Source: an uncultured Succinivibrionaceae bacterium
Lineage (GTDB): Bacteria > Pseudomonadota > Gammaproteobacteria > Enterobacterales > Succinivibrionaceae
Direction of reading: 5' to 3'
Assembly (NCBI GenBank): GCA_900539665.1
Contig: UQCV01000062.1
Span: forward strand, 1-13,385
Length of the DNA: 13,385 nt
Positions 7,079 through 13,385 of this stretch are shown here, piece by piece (the stretch's first letter is position 1; each line of letters begins with the position of its first letter). The notes beneath the pieces were generated by a model. It saw nothing but the letters and a program-made list of their open reading frames with translations, searched no databases and was not told where the DNA came from. The position numbers and the translations under genes were made by a program.

Positions 7079-7144
7079 TAGTTTTTAATTAGTTTTAAAT
7101 TAGTTTTAAATTAGTTTTAAATTAGTTTTAAATTAGTTTTAAAA
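7079..7144. repeat. Tandem repeat, 11-bp unit TAGTTTTAAAT
   Basis: Four perfect copies of the 11-mer TAGTTTTAAAT occur at 7090-7133. They are flanked by a variant copy on the left (TAGTTTTTAAT, 7079-7089) and a broken copy on the right (7134-7144) that merges with the A run of the terminator stem. The array begins 24 bp after the ilvC stop codon and is in the transcribed 3' region. The unit is close to one helical turn, so the T4A3 tracts are nearly in phase. Confidence 0.95.
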
Positions 7145-7181
7145 AAAACCTGTGGGATGTAATTTCTACAGGTTTTTTTTT
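7141..7181 (+). terminator. Rho-independent terminator of ilvC
   Basis: CCTGT (7149-7153) pairs with ACAGG (7168-7172). The stem extends inward by four pairs (two of them G-T) and outward by up to eight A-T pairs. Nine T residues follow the stem (7173-7181). The A run on the left makes it partly symmetric, so it could also act on the minus strand. Confidence 0.93.
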
Positions 7182-7286
7182 GTTTAATGGCTCTAGATTT
7201 GAGTTGTTGAGGGCTAAAAAGCGTGAAATTAGTATGAATTTTAAATAGCAAGGTCGTATGAAAATCACAGTTTTTTAGATTGTGTT

Positions 7287-7316
7287 TTGGGAATTGAACA
7301 ATTCATAGACTATAAT
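7287..7316 (+). promoter_or_regulatory. Candidate promoter with embedded palindrome, signalling operon
   Basis: A consensus -10 TATAAT lies at 7311-7316, with TTGGGA at 7287-7292 as a partial -35 at 18-bp spacing. The leader to the ATG at 7376 would be about 50 nt. The spacer contains the perfect inverted repeat GAATTG-AA-CAATTC (7291-7304), placed where a bound regulator would block RNA polymerase. No sigma-28 or sigma-54 type promoter was seen. Confidence 0.45.
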
Positions 7317-7375
7317 CAAAGGATAATTTTAGATATAGTTTGAATATTCAATTTTGAGCACGTTTGAGTCAAGAT

Positions 7376-8383
7376 ATGGCATTAAATGTAGTAGTTTGTG
7401 ATGATTCCGCATTTGCGCGCAAACAGCTGATAAGAGCAATTCCCAAAAGTTTGGTAAACAATTTATATCAAGCTGAGAATGGTTTAGAAGCAATGAAATT
7501 ATTAAGAGAAGGCAAATGTGAGTTGCTGTTTCTCGATTTAACCATGCCTATTATGGATGGTTTTCAGGTGCTTGATGCTATTCATAAAGAAAACATTGCG
7601 GTCTTAGTAATTGTCATAAGTGGTGACGTACAAGACCAGGCTAAGCAAATAGTTAACAAGTACAATATCTTAGCGTTTGTTAATAAGCCATTAAAAAGTG
7701 GCGAATTACATGAGCTCCTAGTTAAATACGGTTTATGCGAAGAACAAGATACAGAATTATATTCATTAGTTCCTACGACATCTAGGGAAACGACACCTGC
7801 GGACCAAGTTAACAATAGATTTGATGAATTGCGTGAACGCATCAATATTGCGACGGGGGTTGCTGCTTCTAAAATGGCAGATATGATGAATTTATTCATC
7901 ACTATGCCGGTACCGGAAATTAAGATTTGTACGGGAAAAGTTTTTTATGATATTTTGCATACTAGCTTAGAAGTAAATGATGATATTGTCATTAGCCAAG
8001 GGTTTATTGGACATGGTATCTTAGGGGAAAGTATTTTGATTATCCCCCGTAAGGATGCAGCCAATTATTACCGCTTTATTGCTGATGATAATAATGAAAC
8101 TCGCCAGAATTTAAATTCTGCTACCATTGAATTAAGTGGTTTGATTTCAGGTTCGCTACTTCGTTCTTTTTCGGCTCAATTTAGTGCAGTGTTGAATTTG
8201 ACTCACCCTGCTCTGATACAGGTAGGTAAATATAATCTATGCTCTGAAAAGATGGAAGATAGCAATATATTGAGCGTACATCTTGATTACAAAATTAAAA
8301 CGATTGAGATGAATATCGATTGTTATTTGTTATTTACTGGTAATACATCTACAACATTGAATAATATTATGGCTTTCGTATGA
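7376..8383 (+). CDS. Response regulator with C-terminal CheC-like phosphatase domain
   Basis: A 335-aa cytosolic two-domain protein. Residues 1-120 are a REC domain: acidic pair D9/D10 (VVVCDDSAFARK), phospho-acceptor D54 (LLFLDLTMPIMDGF), switch serine S82 (VISGD) and K104 (VNKPLKS). After a linker, residues 145-335 resemble CheC, the CheY-P phosphatase family. The first family motif ExxN is kept (E154-R-I-N157, followed by IATGVAASKMADMMN). The second has E252 but G255 in place of Asn (IELSGLISGSLL). It could therefore dephosphorylate its own REC domain or another response regulator; this is inference. An in-frame TTG at 7364 would add MSQD. I prefer the ATG because GAG lies seven bases upstream. 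The stop codon overlaps the start of the diguanylate cyclase gene (ATGA), so the two are probably translationally coupled. No kinase gene is nearby. Confidence 0.85.
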   Translation: MALNVVVCDDSAFARKQLIRAIPKSLVNNLYQAENGLEAMKLLREGKCELLFLDLTMPIMDGFQVLDAIHKENIAVLVIVISGDVQDQAKQIVNKYNILAFVNKPLKSGELHELLVKYGLCEEQDTELYSLVPTTSRETTPADQVNNRFDELRERINIATGVAASKMADMMNLFITMPVPEIKICTGKVFYDILHTSLEVNDDIVISQGFIGHGILGESILIIPRKDAANYYRFIADDNNETRQNLNSATIELSGLISGSLLRSFSAQFSAVLNLTHPALIQVGKYNLCSEKMEDSNILSVHLDYKIKTIEMNIDCYLLFTGNTSTTLNNIMAFV

Positions 8384-9381
8384 CAGATAATATTTCCGCA
8401 ATTGATGAAATCAAGGACCTGCATAGATTTCTGACGATTATACAAAATATAAATGTAGGTATTATCGTAATAGACAAGGCATTTAAAGTTCATGTCTGGA
8501 ATAGCTTTATGGAAATCAATAGTGGTTTTTCCGGTGTTACCATGAACGGGCAAAACATATTTGATTTTTTCCCTGATTTAGCTCATACCTGGTTTAAAGA
8601 TAAAGTGCTTGAAACTTTTTCGATGGAAGTTCCAATCTTTAGTCCTTGGGAACAGCATGAAGAAGTATTTCATTTTCAAAACAACAGACCATTTACTGGG
8701 ACATCACAATATATGTACCAGAATTTCACCTTCATTCCGTTTAATTCTTTAAACGGTAAATGTGAAGAAGTTTGTATTATTATTTATGATGTTACTGACG
8801 CCGCATGCTCAAAACTTGGGATGCAAGAAGCAAATGCCCAATTGCATCAACTTTCGATTACTGATGGTCTAACAAATCTATATAACCGCAAACATTGGCA
8901 GGAATGTTTAACTCAGCAATACCGCTTATTCATGCGTAACCACATGCCTGTAACCTTGATGATGTTCGACATCGACCATTTTAAAATGGTAAATGATACT
9001 TATGGTCATCCGGCCGGGGATGCGGTGCTTAGAAGTGTTTCGGCCATTTTAAGAAAACAAATTAGAAATACAGATATTGCTGGGCGTTATGGGGGGGAAG
9101 AGTTTGCAATCTTACTTCTAGATGCAAACCGTGAGTCATCCTTTATGGTGGCAGAAAGATTGCGTAAAGCCATAGAATCTTCTGTGGTTAAAGTAGGGGA
9201 TTTAGAAATTAAGTTCACTATAAGTTTAGGTCTTTGTACGCTATCAGAAAATATTATTTCACCTGAACAATGGTTGCAATTTACCGATAATTCAATGTAC
9301 TACTCAAAGGAACACGGTCGTAATAGAACCACGCAGTATGGTTTAAATGATGATGACAGCATTCCTAAAGTAGAGAGTTAG
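8380..9381 (+). CDS. PAS-GGDEF diguanylate cyclase
   Basis: A 333-aa soluble protein without signal peptide or membrane segments. It should make cyclic-di-GMP from two GTP. Residues about 14-138 look like a PAS sensor domain (NVGIIVIDKAFKVHVWNSFM, then FDFFPD). A short helical linker (140-158) leads to a GGDEF domain starting at TDGLTNLYNRKHW (161-173). Metal-binding D197 is in MMFDIDHFK, and the active loop is GGEEF (238-242). The inhibitory I-site RxxD (RNTD, 229-232) lies five residues before that loop, so product inhibition is expected. Sequence continues through the usual FTISLG motif (279-284). It overlaps the REC-CheC gene by four bases and is followed by a terminator, which makes a two-gene operon. 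The PAS ligand cannot be told from sequence. Confidence 0.93.
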   Translation: MTDNISAIDEIKDLHRFLTIIQNINVGIIVIDKAFKVHVWNSFMEINSGFSGVTMNGQNIFDFFPDLAHTWFKDKVLETFSMEVPIFSPWEQHEEVFHFQNNRPFTGTSQYMYQNFTFIPFNSLNGKCEEVCIIIYDVTDAACSKLGMQEANAQLHQLSITDGLTNLYNRKHWQECLTQQYRLFMRNHMPVTLMMFDIDHFKMVNDTYGHPAGDAVLRSVSAILRKQIRNTDIAGRYGGEEFAILLLDANRESSFMVAERLRKAIESSVVKVGDLEIKFTISLGLCTLSENIISPEQWLQFTDNSMYYSKEHGRNRTTQYGLNDDDSIPKVES

Positions 9382-9415
9382 TTTATTAAGGCAAGAAATT
9401 TTCTCTTTGGCTTGC

Positions 9416-9450
9416 AAACCCCAATAAGGAACAACTTATTGGGGTTTTTT
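9416..9450 (+). terminator. Rho-independent terminator of the signalling operon
   Basis: A perfect 10-bp stem, CCCCAATAAG (9419-9428) and CTTATTGGGG (9435-9444), has a GAACAA loop and is followed by six T residues. It starts 35 nt after the GGDEF gene stop. Confidence 0.95.
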
Positions 9451-9508
9451 ATTTATAAAACTAACAAGCGGAGATAAGGCTCGGTCAAAATGTAATTGAA
9501 TTAAGCGT

Positions 9509-9544
9509 AAAAAAAATCCCTCCACCAAAGTTGGTAGAGGGATT
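9509..9544 (-). terminator. Rho-independent terminator of glyQS
   Basis: On the minus strand AATCCCTC (9544-9537) pairs with GAGGGATT (9522-9515). After one mismatch the stem continues with three or more pairs around an AACTTT loop. A T run follows (A run 9509-9516 on the plus strand). It lies 36 nt after the glyS stop, face to face with the terminator of the convergent signalling operon. Confidence 0.93.
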
Positions 9545-9579
9545 CATTATTATCTTGTCTTTAATAGTAAGTGTTATTT

Positions 9580-11643
9580 TTACATTTGTAAGCAAGAAAT
9601 ATCAGCTACGTGGCTGAGTAAGTCCTGTAAGCTCTTTAAGAGGGCTAGTCTGTTGTTCTTGGTATTGCTATCTTCGCAGATAACCATAACTTTGTCGAAG
9701 AACACGTCTAAAGGTTCTTTAAGAGCTGCAAGAAGAGACAATGCTTTAGCGTAATCACCATTAGCAAACATTGTATTTGCTTCGGTAGATACCTTATTCA
9801 TGGTCTGCCATAAGGTTTTTTCTTCGTCTTGAGCAATTAAAGCTTCAGAGAATGCCGCGCCATTTGAAGGATTCTTGCTTAAGATGTTACCAACACGCTT
9901 GTTAGCAGCTGCAAGAGTTTCAGCTTCAGGGAGGCTCTTGAATTCTTGTACGGCCTTAACGCGGTTATCAACGTCAAGGATATCAGTTAGGTTCTTAGCT
10001 AATACTGCTTGAACTACATCGGCACCGATGTTTAGATCTGCGTAATAAGCCTTGAAACGAGCATTGATATAATCAAGTACGTCCTTTAAGGTGTTTTTAT
10101 TAGTTAGCTTTTCGCCATAAAGAGAAATAGCCAATTCAATATATTTGCTGATATCGAAGTGAAGTTTCTTTTCAATAGCAATACGAATAAGACCGATAGA
10201 AGCACGTCTTAAACCGAATGGATCCTTGTCGCCTTTTGGAATCATATTAATCCCGAAGATACCAGCTAAAGTGGTGATCTTTTCAGCGATGCTTACAGCG
10301 CAAGATACAGGGGTGGTTGGTAAACTATCACCAGCAAATCTTGGCATGTATTGTTCGTTCATAGCTAATGCTACATCTTCAGGTTCACCGTCGATACGAG
10401 CATAGTGCATACCCATAATACCTTGAGTATCAGTGAATTCCATAACCATGTTGGTCATAAGATCGCACTTTGACAAAAGGCCTGCCCGACGTGCGTTTTG
10501 AGTGTTAGCCCCAAGATCAGAAGCTAAAGCTTCAGCTACAGAGGCTACGATTTCTGATTTGTCAGCTAAGGTCCCGAGTTGTTTTTGGAACAAAATAGTC
10601 TTTAAGCTTTCGAATCTAGAGAACAAAGTCTGCTTTTTATCGGTGTTGAAGAAGAATTCAGCATCAGACAAACGAGGACGAACTACGCGTTCATTACCAG
10701 AGATAACCATTTCTGGGTTCTTAGATTTGATGTTACTGATAAAGATGAAGTTTGGAAGAAGCTTGCCGTCTTTGTATACAGGGAAGTATTTTTGGTCACC
10801 CTTCATGGTGTGAACCAATGCTTCAGCTGGAACCTTAAGGAACTTTTCTTCGAATTTAGCAGTAAGTAGAACTGGGTATTCAACGAGGGAAGTAACTTCT
10901 TCGATTAAAGATTCATCCATATCAGCTTGACCACCAAGCTTTTGGGCTTCAGCCGCAATTGCATCGGTAATCATCTTCTTTCTTCTGTCGTAATCAGCGA
11001 TGACACAACCCTTGGTTTCAAGAATTTCAGGATATTCATCAGCAGATTGAATTTCAAAAGAGGCTTCACCCATGAAACGGTGGCCATTGATGGTTCTGCT
11101 TGATTCGAGGCCGAGAACGGTGCCTGGAATTAATTCAGAATCAAGCAACATGGTTAAAGTGTGTACAGGGCGCACAAACATGATGCGACTACTACCCCAA
11201 TGCATAAGCTTTGGAATAGGTAAGCCGGCAAGAGCTTCTGCGACCATGCCAGGAATAAGTTCTGCAGTATTTACACCAGACTTAGTTGATCTATAAACCA
11301 ACCATTCGCCCTTTGGAGTAGCAATTTTTTCTGCAGCGCTAAGTTCGATCCCATTAGCAGCAGCCCAAGCAAGGCCTACTTTAGTAGGTTCGCCATTAGC
11401 GTAAGCAGCGTTTACAGCAGGACCTTTCTTTTCGATAACTTTATCAGGCTGCTTTTCATCAATATTGAAAGCTTTAAGTGCTAAACGACGAGGAGTTGCA
11501 TACCATTTAAGATCTGAGTAGTTAATGCCTGCATTTTTAAGCTGAGCGGCGAAGTTGTCTTTAAATGCTACTGCTAATTTACGCAGAGCCTTTGGTGGTA
11601 ATTCTTCAGTGCCTAACTCTACAAGAAGTGTTCTAGTGGTCAT
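9580..11643 (-). CDS. glyS: Glycyl-tRNA synthetase beta subunit
   Basis: Beta subunit of the bacterial alpha2beta2 glycyl-tRNA synthetase (EC 6.1.1.14). It binds and helps to charge tRNA-Gly with GlyQ. From the chosen ATG the protein is 687 aa, against 689 in E. coli. Highly conserved blocks are LVELGTEELPPKAL near the N-terminus, IPKLMHWG, HRFMGE, VPAEALVHTMKGDQKYFPVY, RPRLSDAEFFFNTD, AGLLSKCDLMTNMV, QGIMGMHYAR and GDKDPFGLRRA. The C-terminal region ends in an anticodon-binding-type segment, RLALLKSLQDLLSHVADIS. A start at 11661 would add MEQSNN and overlap glyQ by 14 bp. The ATG at 11643, four bases after the glyQ stop, fits the family N-terminus, with a GGAG inside the glyQ end 12 bases upstream. 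It is cotranscribed with glyQ, probably with translational coupling. Confidence 0.98.
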   Translation of the reverse strand: MTTRTLLVELGTEELPPKALRKLAVAFKDNFAAQLKNAGINYSDLKWYATPRRLALKAFNIDEKQPDKVIEKKGPAVNAAYANGEPTKVGLAWAAANGIELSAAEKIATPKGEWLVYRSTKSGVNTAELIPGMVAEALAGLPIPKLMHWGSSRIMFVRPVHTLTMLLDSELIPGTVLGLESSRTINGHRFMGEASFEIQSADEYPEILETKGCVIADYDRRKKMITDAIAAEAQKLGGQADMDESLIEEVTSLVEYPVLLTAKFEEKFLKVPAEALVHTMKGDQKYFPVYKDGKLLPNFIFISNIKSKNPEMVISGNERVVRPRLSDAEFFFNTDKKQTLFSRFESLKTILFQKQLGTLADKSEIVASVAEALASDLGANTQNARRAGLLSKCDLMTNMVMEFTDTQGIMGMHYARIDGEPEDVALAMNEQYMPRFAGDSLPTTPVSCAVSIAEKITTLAGIFGINMIPKGDKDPFGLRRASIGLIRIAIEKKLHFDISKYIELAISLYGEKLTNKNTLKDVLDYINARFKAYYADLNIGADVVQAVLAKNLTDILDVDNRVKAVQEFKSLPEAETLAAANKRVGNILSKNPSNGAAFSEALIAQDEEKTLWQTMNKVSTEANTMFANGDYAKALSLLAALKEPLDVFFDKVMVICEDSNTKNNRLALLKSLQDLLSHVADISCLQM

Positions 11644-11647
11644 GTTA

Positions 11648-12571
11648 TTACTTTGCTCCATCTGTCTTTTTGCAAATAGGGAATCCTAAGGCTTCTCTGG
11701 CTGCGTAGTATGCTTCAGCAACACCCTTTGACAATTCTCTGATGCGAAGAATATAGCGCTGTCTTTCAGTCACAGAGATTGCGTGACGAGCGTCAAGGAG
11801 GTTAAATGCATGAGCTGCACGAAGAATTCTTTCATAGGCTGGAAGAGGAAGTGGCTTTTCGAGTTCGAGTAAGCTACGACATTCTTTTTCGCTCTGATCA
11901 AATAACTTGAAGAGGAAATCTACATCAGCATATTCAAAGTTGTAAGTTGATTGTTCAACTTCGTTTTGATGGAAAACGTCACCATAGGTGATTTTGCCGT
12001 TTGGAGTGTTAGCCCAAGTGAGATCGTAAATGTTGTTTACACCTTGGATGTACATAGCAAGACGTTCAAGACCATAGGTAACTTCACCAGTAACAGGGAA
12101 GCATTCTAAGCCACCAACCTGCTGGAAGTAAGTAAACTGAGTAACTTCCATCCCGTTAAGCCAAACTTCCCAACCAAGACCCCAAGCACCAAGAGTAGGG
12201 TTTTCCCAGTTATCTTCAACAAAGCGGATATCGTGGGTGGTAGGGTCAAAGCCAAGTTCTTTAAGAGAACCAAGATAAAGTTCTTGAATATTTGCAGGAG
12301 ATGGCTTCATTACAACCTGGAACTGATAGTAGTGTTGTAATCTATTTGGGTTTTCGCCATAGCGCCCGTCGGTCGGACGGCGAGAAGGCTGGACATAAGC
12401 GCAAAAATGTGGTTCTGGGCCAATTGCGCGTAAGAAAGTCATAGGATGAGAGGTACCGGCACCGACTTCCATATCGAAAGGCTGAACCAATAAGCATCCT
12501 TGGCGTGACCAATAGTCCTGTAGGGTCAATATTAACCCCTGAAATGTTTTGATATCGTATTTATTGGACAT
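11648..12571 (-). CDS. glyQ: Glycyl-tRNA synthetase alpha subunit
   Basis: Catalytic class II subunit of the alpha2beta2 glycyl-tRNA synthetase; it activates glycine with ATP (EC 6.1.1.14). It is 307 aa (E. coli 303). Near-identity blocks to E. coli include KTFQGLILTLQDYWSRQGC, QPFDMEVGAGTSHPMTFLR, YVQPSRRPTDGRYGENPNR, EDNWENPTLGAWGLGWEVW, MEVTQFTYFQQVGG and GDVFHQNEVEQSTYNFEY. The frame is open from a GTG at 12595, but GAGGAA (12583-12578), six bases before the ATG at 12571, fixes the start. It precedes glyS by four bases in one operon. tusA lies 155 bp upstream on the same strand, so read-through from tusA is possible, or a separate promoter in that gap. Confidence 0.98.
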   Translation of the reverse strand: MSNKYDIKTFQGLILTLQDYWSRQGCLLVQPFDMEVGAGTSHPMTFLRAIGPEPHFCAYVQPSRRPTDGRYGENPNRLQHYYQFQVVMKPSPANIQELYLGSLKELGFDPTTHDIRFVEDNWENPTLGAWGLGWEVWLNGMEVTQFTYFQQVGGLECFPVTGEVTYGLERLAMYIQGVNNIYDLTWANTPNGKITYGDVFHQNEVEQSTYNFEYADVDFLFKLFDQSEKECRSLLELEKPLPLPAYERILRAAHAFNLLDARHAISVTERQRYILRIRELSKGVAEAYYAAREALGFPICKKTDGAK

Positions 12572-12577
12572 CGAAAA

Positions 12578-12583
12578 TTCCTC
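12578..12583 (-). promoter_or_regulatory. Ribosome binding site that decides the glyQ start
   Basis: GAGGAA on the minus strand, six bases before the ATG at 12571-12569. It excludes the GTG at 12595 as the likely start. Confidence 0.8.
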
Positions 12584-12725
12584 AATAGCCCACAATAGAG
12601 CTTATTTAAATATCATGAAGTAATTTTTGAGCTACAAGCGATTGAAATAGCATAACCTGTTATTTTACTCCACTTAGTGACTTTTTGCATATTCTATTAA
12701 TAAGGAGTAAAAGGAGTGTTAAGGA

Positions 12726-12944
12726 TTATTTTTCTATAACAAAAGTGTGAATAAAACCATCTACAGTGTGAGAGAGTAAGGTGTAGTTCATGTGAGTGCA
12801 AAGAAGAGTAAAGTCTCGTTCGGTCGAAGGATCGTCGGCGGTAACGGTGAGGGTATCCCCTGATTCTAAAGTACGCATAGTTCTACGGACTATCATTAGT
12901 GGTTCTGGGCAACGTAAGGAAACAGTATCTATTGTTTTATTCAT
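12726..12944 (-). CDS. tusA: Sulfur carrier protein TusA
   Basis: A 72-aa small cytosolic protein of the TusA/YedF/SirA family. In E. coli, TusA takes persulfide sulfur from IscS and passes it through TusBCD-TusE to MnmA for 2-thiolation of wobble uridine in tRNA-Lys, -Glu and -Gln. The family motif CPxP is present as LRCPEPLMIVRRTMR, with the persulfide-carrying cysteine at C12. It is followed by TusA-like GDTLTVTADDPSTERD (29-44). It lacks about nine N-terminal residues of E. coli TusA (81 aa). No good Shine-Dalgarno sequence is seen before the ATG, but no better start exists. YedF-type paralogues are the alternative; the ADDPSTERD stretch favours TusA. It points the same way as glyQS. Confidence 0.88.
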   Translation of the reverse strand: MNKTIDTVSLRCPEPLMIVRRTMRTLESGDTLTVTADDPSTERDFTLLCTHMNYTLLSHTVDGFIHTFVIEK

Positions 12945-13299
12945 TATGATTTAATCGCTTAATAGCATAATTCAAATAGTAACAGCTATATGTTGTAACA
13001 GTTATATAAAGTTAAGAGCAGGGAGAACGGTCTCTTTTACATCCATAGTCTATTATAAGATAAAGCCCTCTAATGATGTACGTAAATCCAAATTATAAAA
13101 ACGTCAAAATAAACGAAAAAGAAAAAACAAATAAAAGAACAAAAACGAATACTAAAGGAAATAAGTGGATTTACTTTAGTGGAATGAACAAGTAGGAATC
13201 TAATTTGTTAGGAAAAAGGGGAGAAAAAAGTTTAAAACCCTTGGTTTTGAGCATTTTTTGTACAAAATCAAATAAATAAAAGAATTTTTAAAAACATTG
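12945..13299. other. Gene-free AT-rich region upstream of the right rRNA promoter
   Basis: No supported gene. The stretch should hold the tusA promoter (leftward) and upstream activating sequence for the rRNA promoter (rightward). The last 40 bp before the rRNA -35 are almost pure A/T, like an UP element. The only frame worth noting is a Lys/Asn-rich 40-codon one at 13073-13195 without a ribosome binding site. A T-run-less weak hairpin, AAAACC-CTT-GGTTTT, lies at 13234-13248. Confidence 0.5.
13249..13263. promoter_or_regulatory. Possible Fis site upstream of the rRNA promoter
   Basis: GAGCATTTTTTGTAC fits the degenerate Fis pattern G-N2-YR-N2-W-N2-YR-N2-C. It is centred about 79 bp before the expected transcription start, in the range of Fis sites at E. 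coli rrn P1. The pattern is loose and arises by chance every few hundred bases in AT-rich DNA. Confidence 0.25.
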
Positions 13300-13335
13300 T
13301 TGACAGACAAAAATTTTAGTTTATAATGCACCTCA
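13270..13335 (+). promoter_or_regulatory. rRNA operon promoter with UP-like region
   Basis: TTGACA (13300-13305) and TATAAT (13322-13327) are both perfect consensus, with a 16-bp spacer. The A/T-only stretch upstream (about 13270-13298) fits an UP element. The discriminator GCACCTC right after the -10 is GC-rich, as in E. coli rrn promoters under ppGpp (stringent) control. Transcription should start near A13335. The element order and downstream leader resemble E. coli rrn P2. I see no clear second promoter upstream. Confidence 0.92.
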
Positions 13336-13370
13336 CTTACAGCGAAACGCAGTAAGAAGTTCTTTAAAAA
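13336..13370 (+). promoter_or_regulatory. rRNA leader boxB-boxA antitermination site
   Basis: A boxB-like hairpin (13336-13356) consists of CTTAC/GTAAG outer arms, an A-A mismatch, and GCG/CGC inner arms around AAA. Three bases later comes a boxA-like GTTCTTTAAAAA (13359-13370; E. coli TGCTCTTTAACA). CAGACAATC follows at the window edge, identical to the E. coli rrn leader. In E. coli, NusB-NusE binds boxA and makes RNA polymerase resistant to Rho across the rRNA genes. The 16S gene should begin right of the window. Confidence 0.8.
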
Positions 13371-13385
13371 CAAATTCAGACAATC

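Noticed and set aside
7079..7144. CRISPR-like array
   Set aside because: The 11-bp units are contiguous with no unique spacers, so it is a simple tandem repeat.
7364..7375. TTG start for the REC-CheC gene
   Set aside because: The ATG twelve bases downstream has a better spaced GAG and leaves the REC domain complete. The TTG cannot be fully excluded.
10502..10813. A 103-codon plus-strand frame opposite glyS
   Set aside because: It lies fully within the conserved glyS coding sequence on the other strand; its protein resembles nothing I know.
13073..13195. A 40-codon plus-strand frame rich in Lys and Asn, starting ATG ATG
   Set aside because: No ribosome binding site, low-complexity A-rich composition, and a position inside the rRNA promoter upstream region. 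Such frames arise by chance in A-rich DNA.
1..13385. Insertion sequences, phage genes or integration at the tRNA-Asp
   Set aside because: No transposase, integrase or duplicated tRNA 3' end was seen; the genes are housekeeping or signalling genes.

Overview
The window looks like a low-GC gammaproteobacterium. The Pgi, IlvC, GlyQ and GlyS proteins read as close relatives of the E. coli proteins: catalytic residues fall at identical E. coli numbering in Pgi and IlvC. The 5S/tRNA-Asp end and the rRNA leader also follow the E. coli pattern. An AT-rich member of the Aeromonadales/Succinivibrionaceae is my best guess, but this is inference from protein resemblance and base composition only.

Layout from left to right: the 3' end of a 5S rRNA gene, tRNA-Asp(GUC) and a terminator close one rRNA operon (+). 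A gene-free stretch with degenerate GTTTAA repeats follows. Then come three leftward genes: treZ-like trehalohydrolase, pgi, and ilvY. ilvY is divergent from rightward ilvC across a 272-bp region full of palindromes. After ilvC there is an 11-bp tandem repeat that runs into a strong terminator. Next is a rightward two-gene signalling operon, a REC-CheC fusion protein and a PAS-GGDEF diguanylate cyclase, whose start and stop codons overlap (ATGA). Leftward glyS, glyQ and tusA follow. The window ends in the promoter and boxB/boxA leader of a second rRNA operon, also on the + strand.

Most of the content is housekeeping: glycolysis (Pgi), branched-chain amino acid synthesis (IlvC with its activator IlvY), glycyl-tRNA charging (GlyQS) and tRNA thiolation (TusA). 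The accessory parts are the lone treZ, with no treY in view, and the REC-CheC/PAS-GGDEF pair. The pair may link a phosphorelay, or phosphoryl removal from it, to cyclic-di-GMP production.

The whole 13-kb gene block is bracketed by two rRNA operons in direct orientation, so it is a natural candidate for duplication or looping-out by rrn x rrn recombination. The order rrn - tRNA-Asp - ... - ilvY<>ilvC also resembles the neighbourhood of E. coli rrnC.
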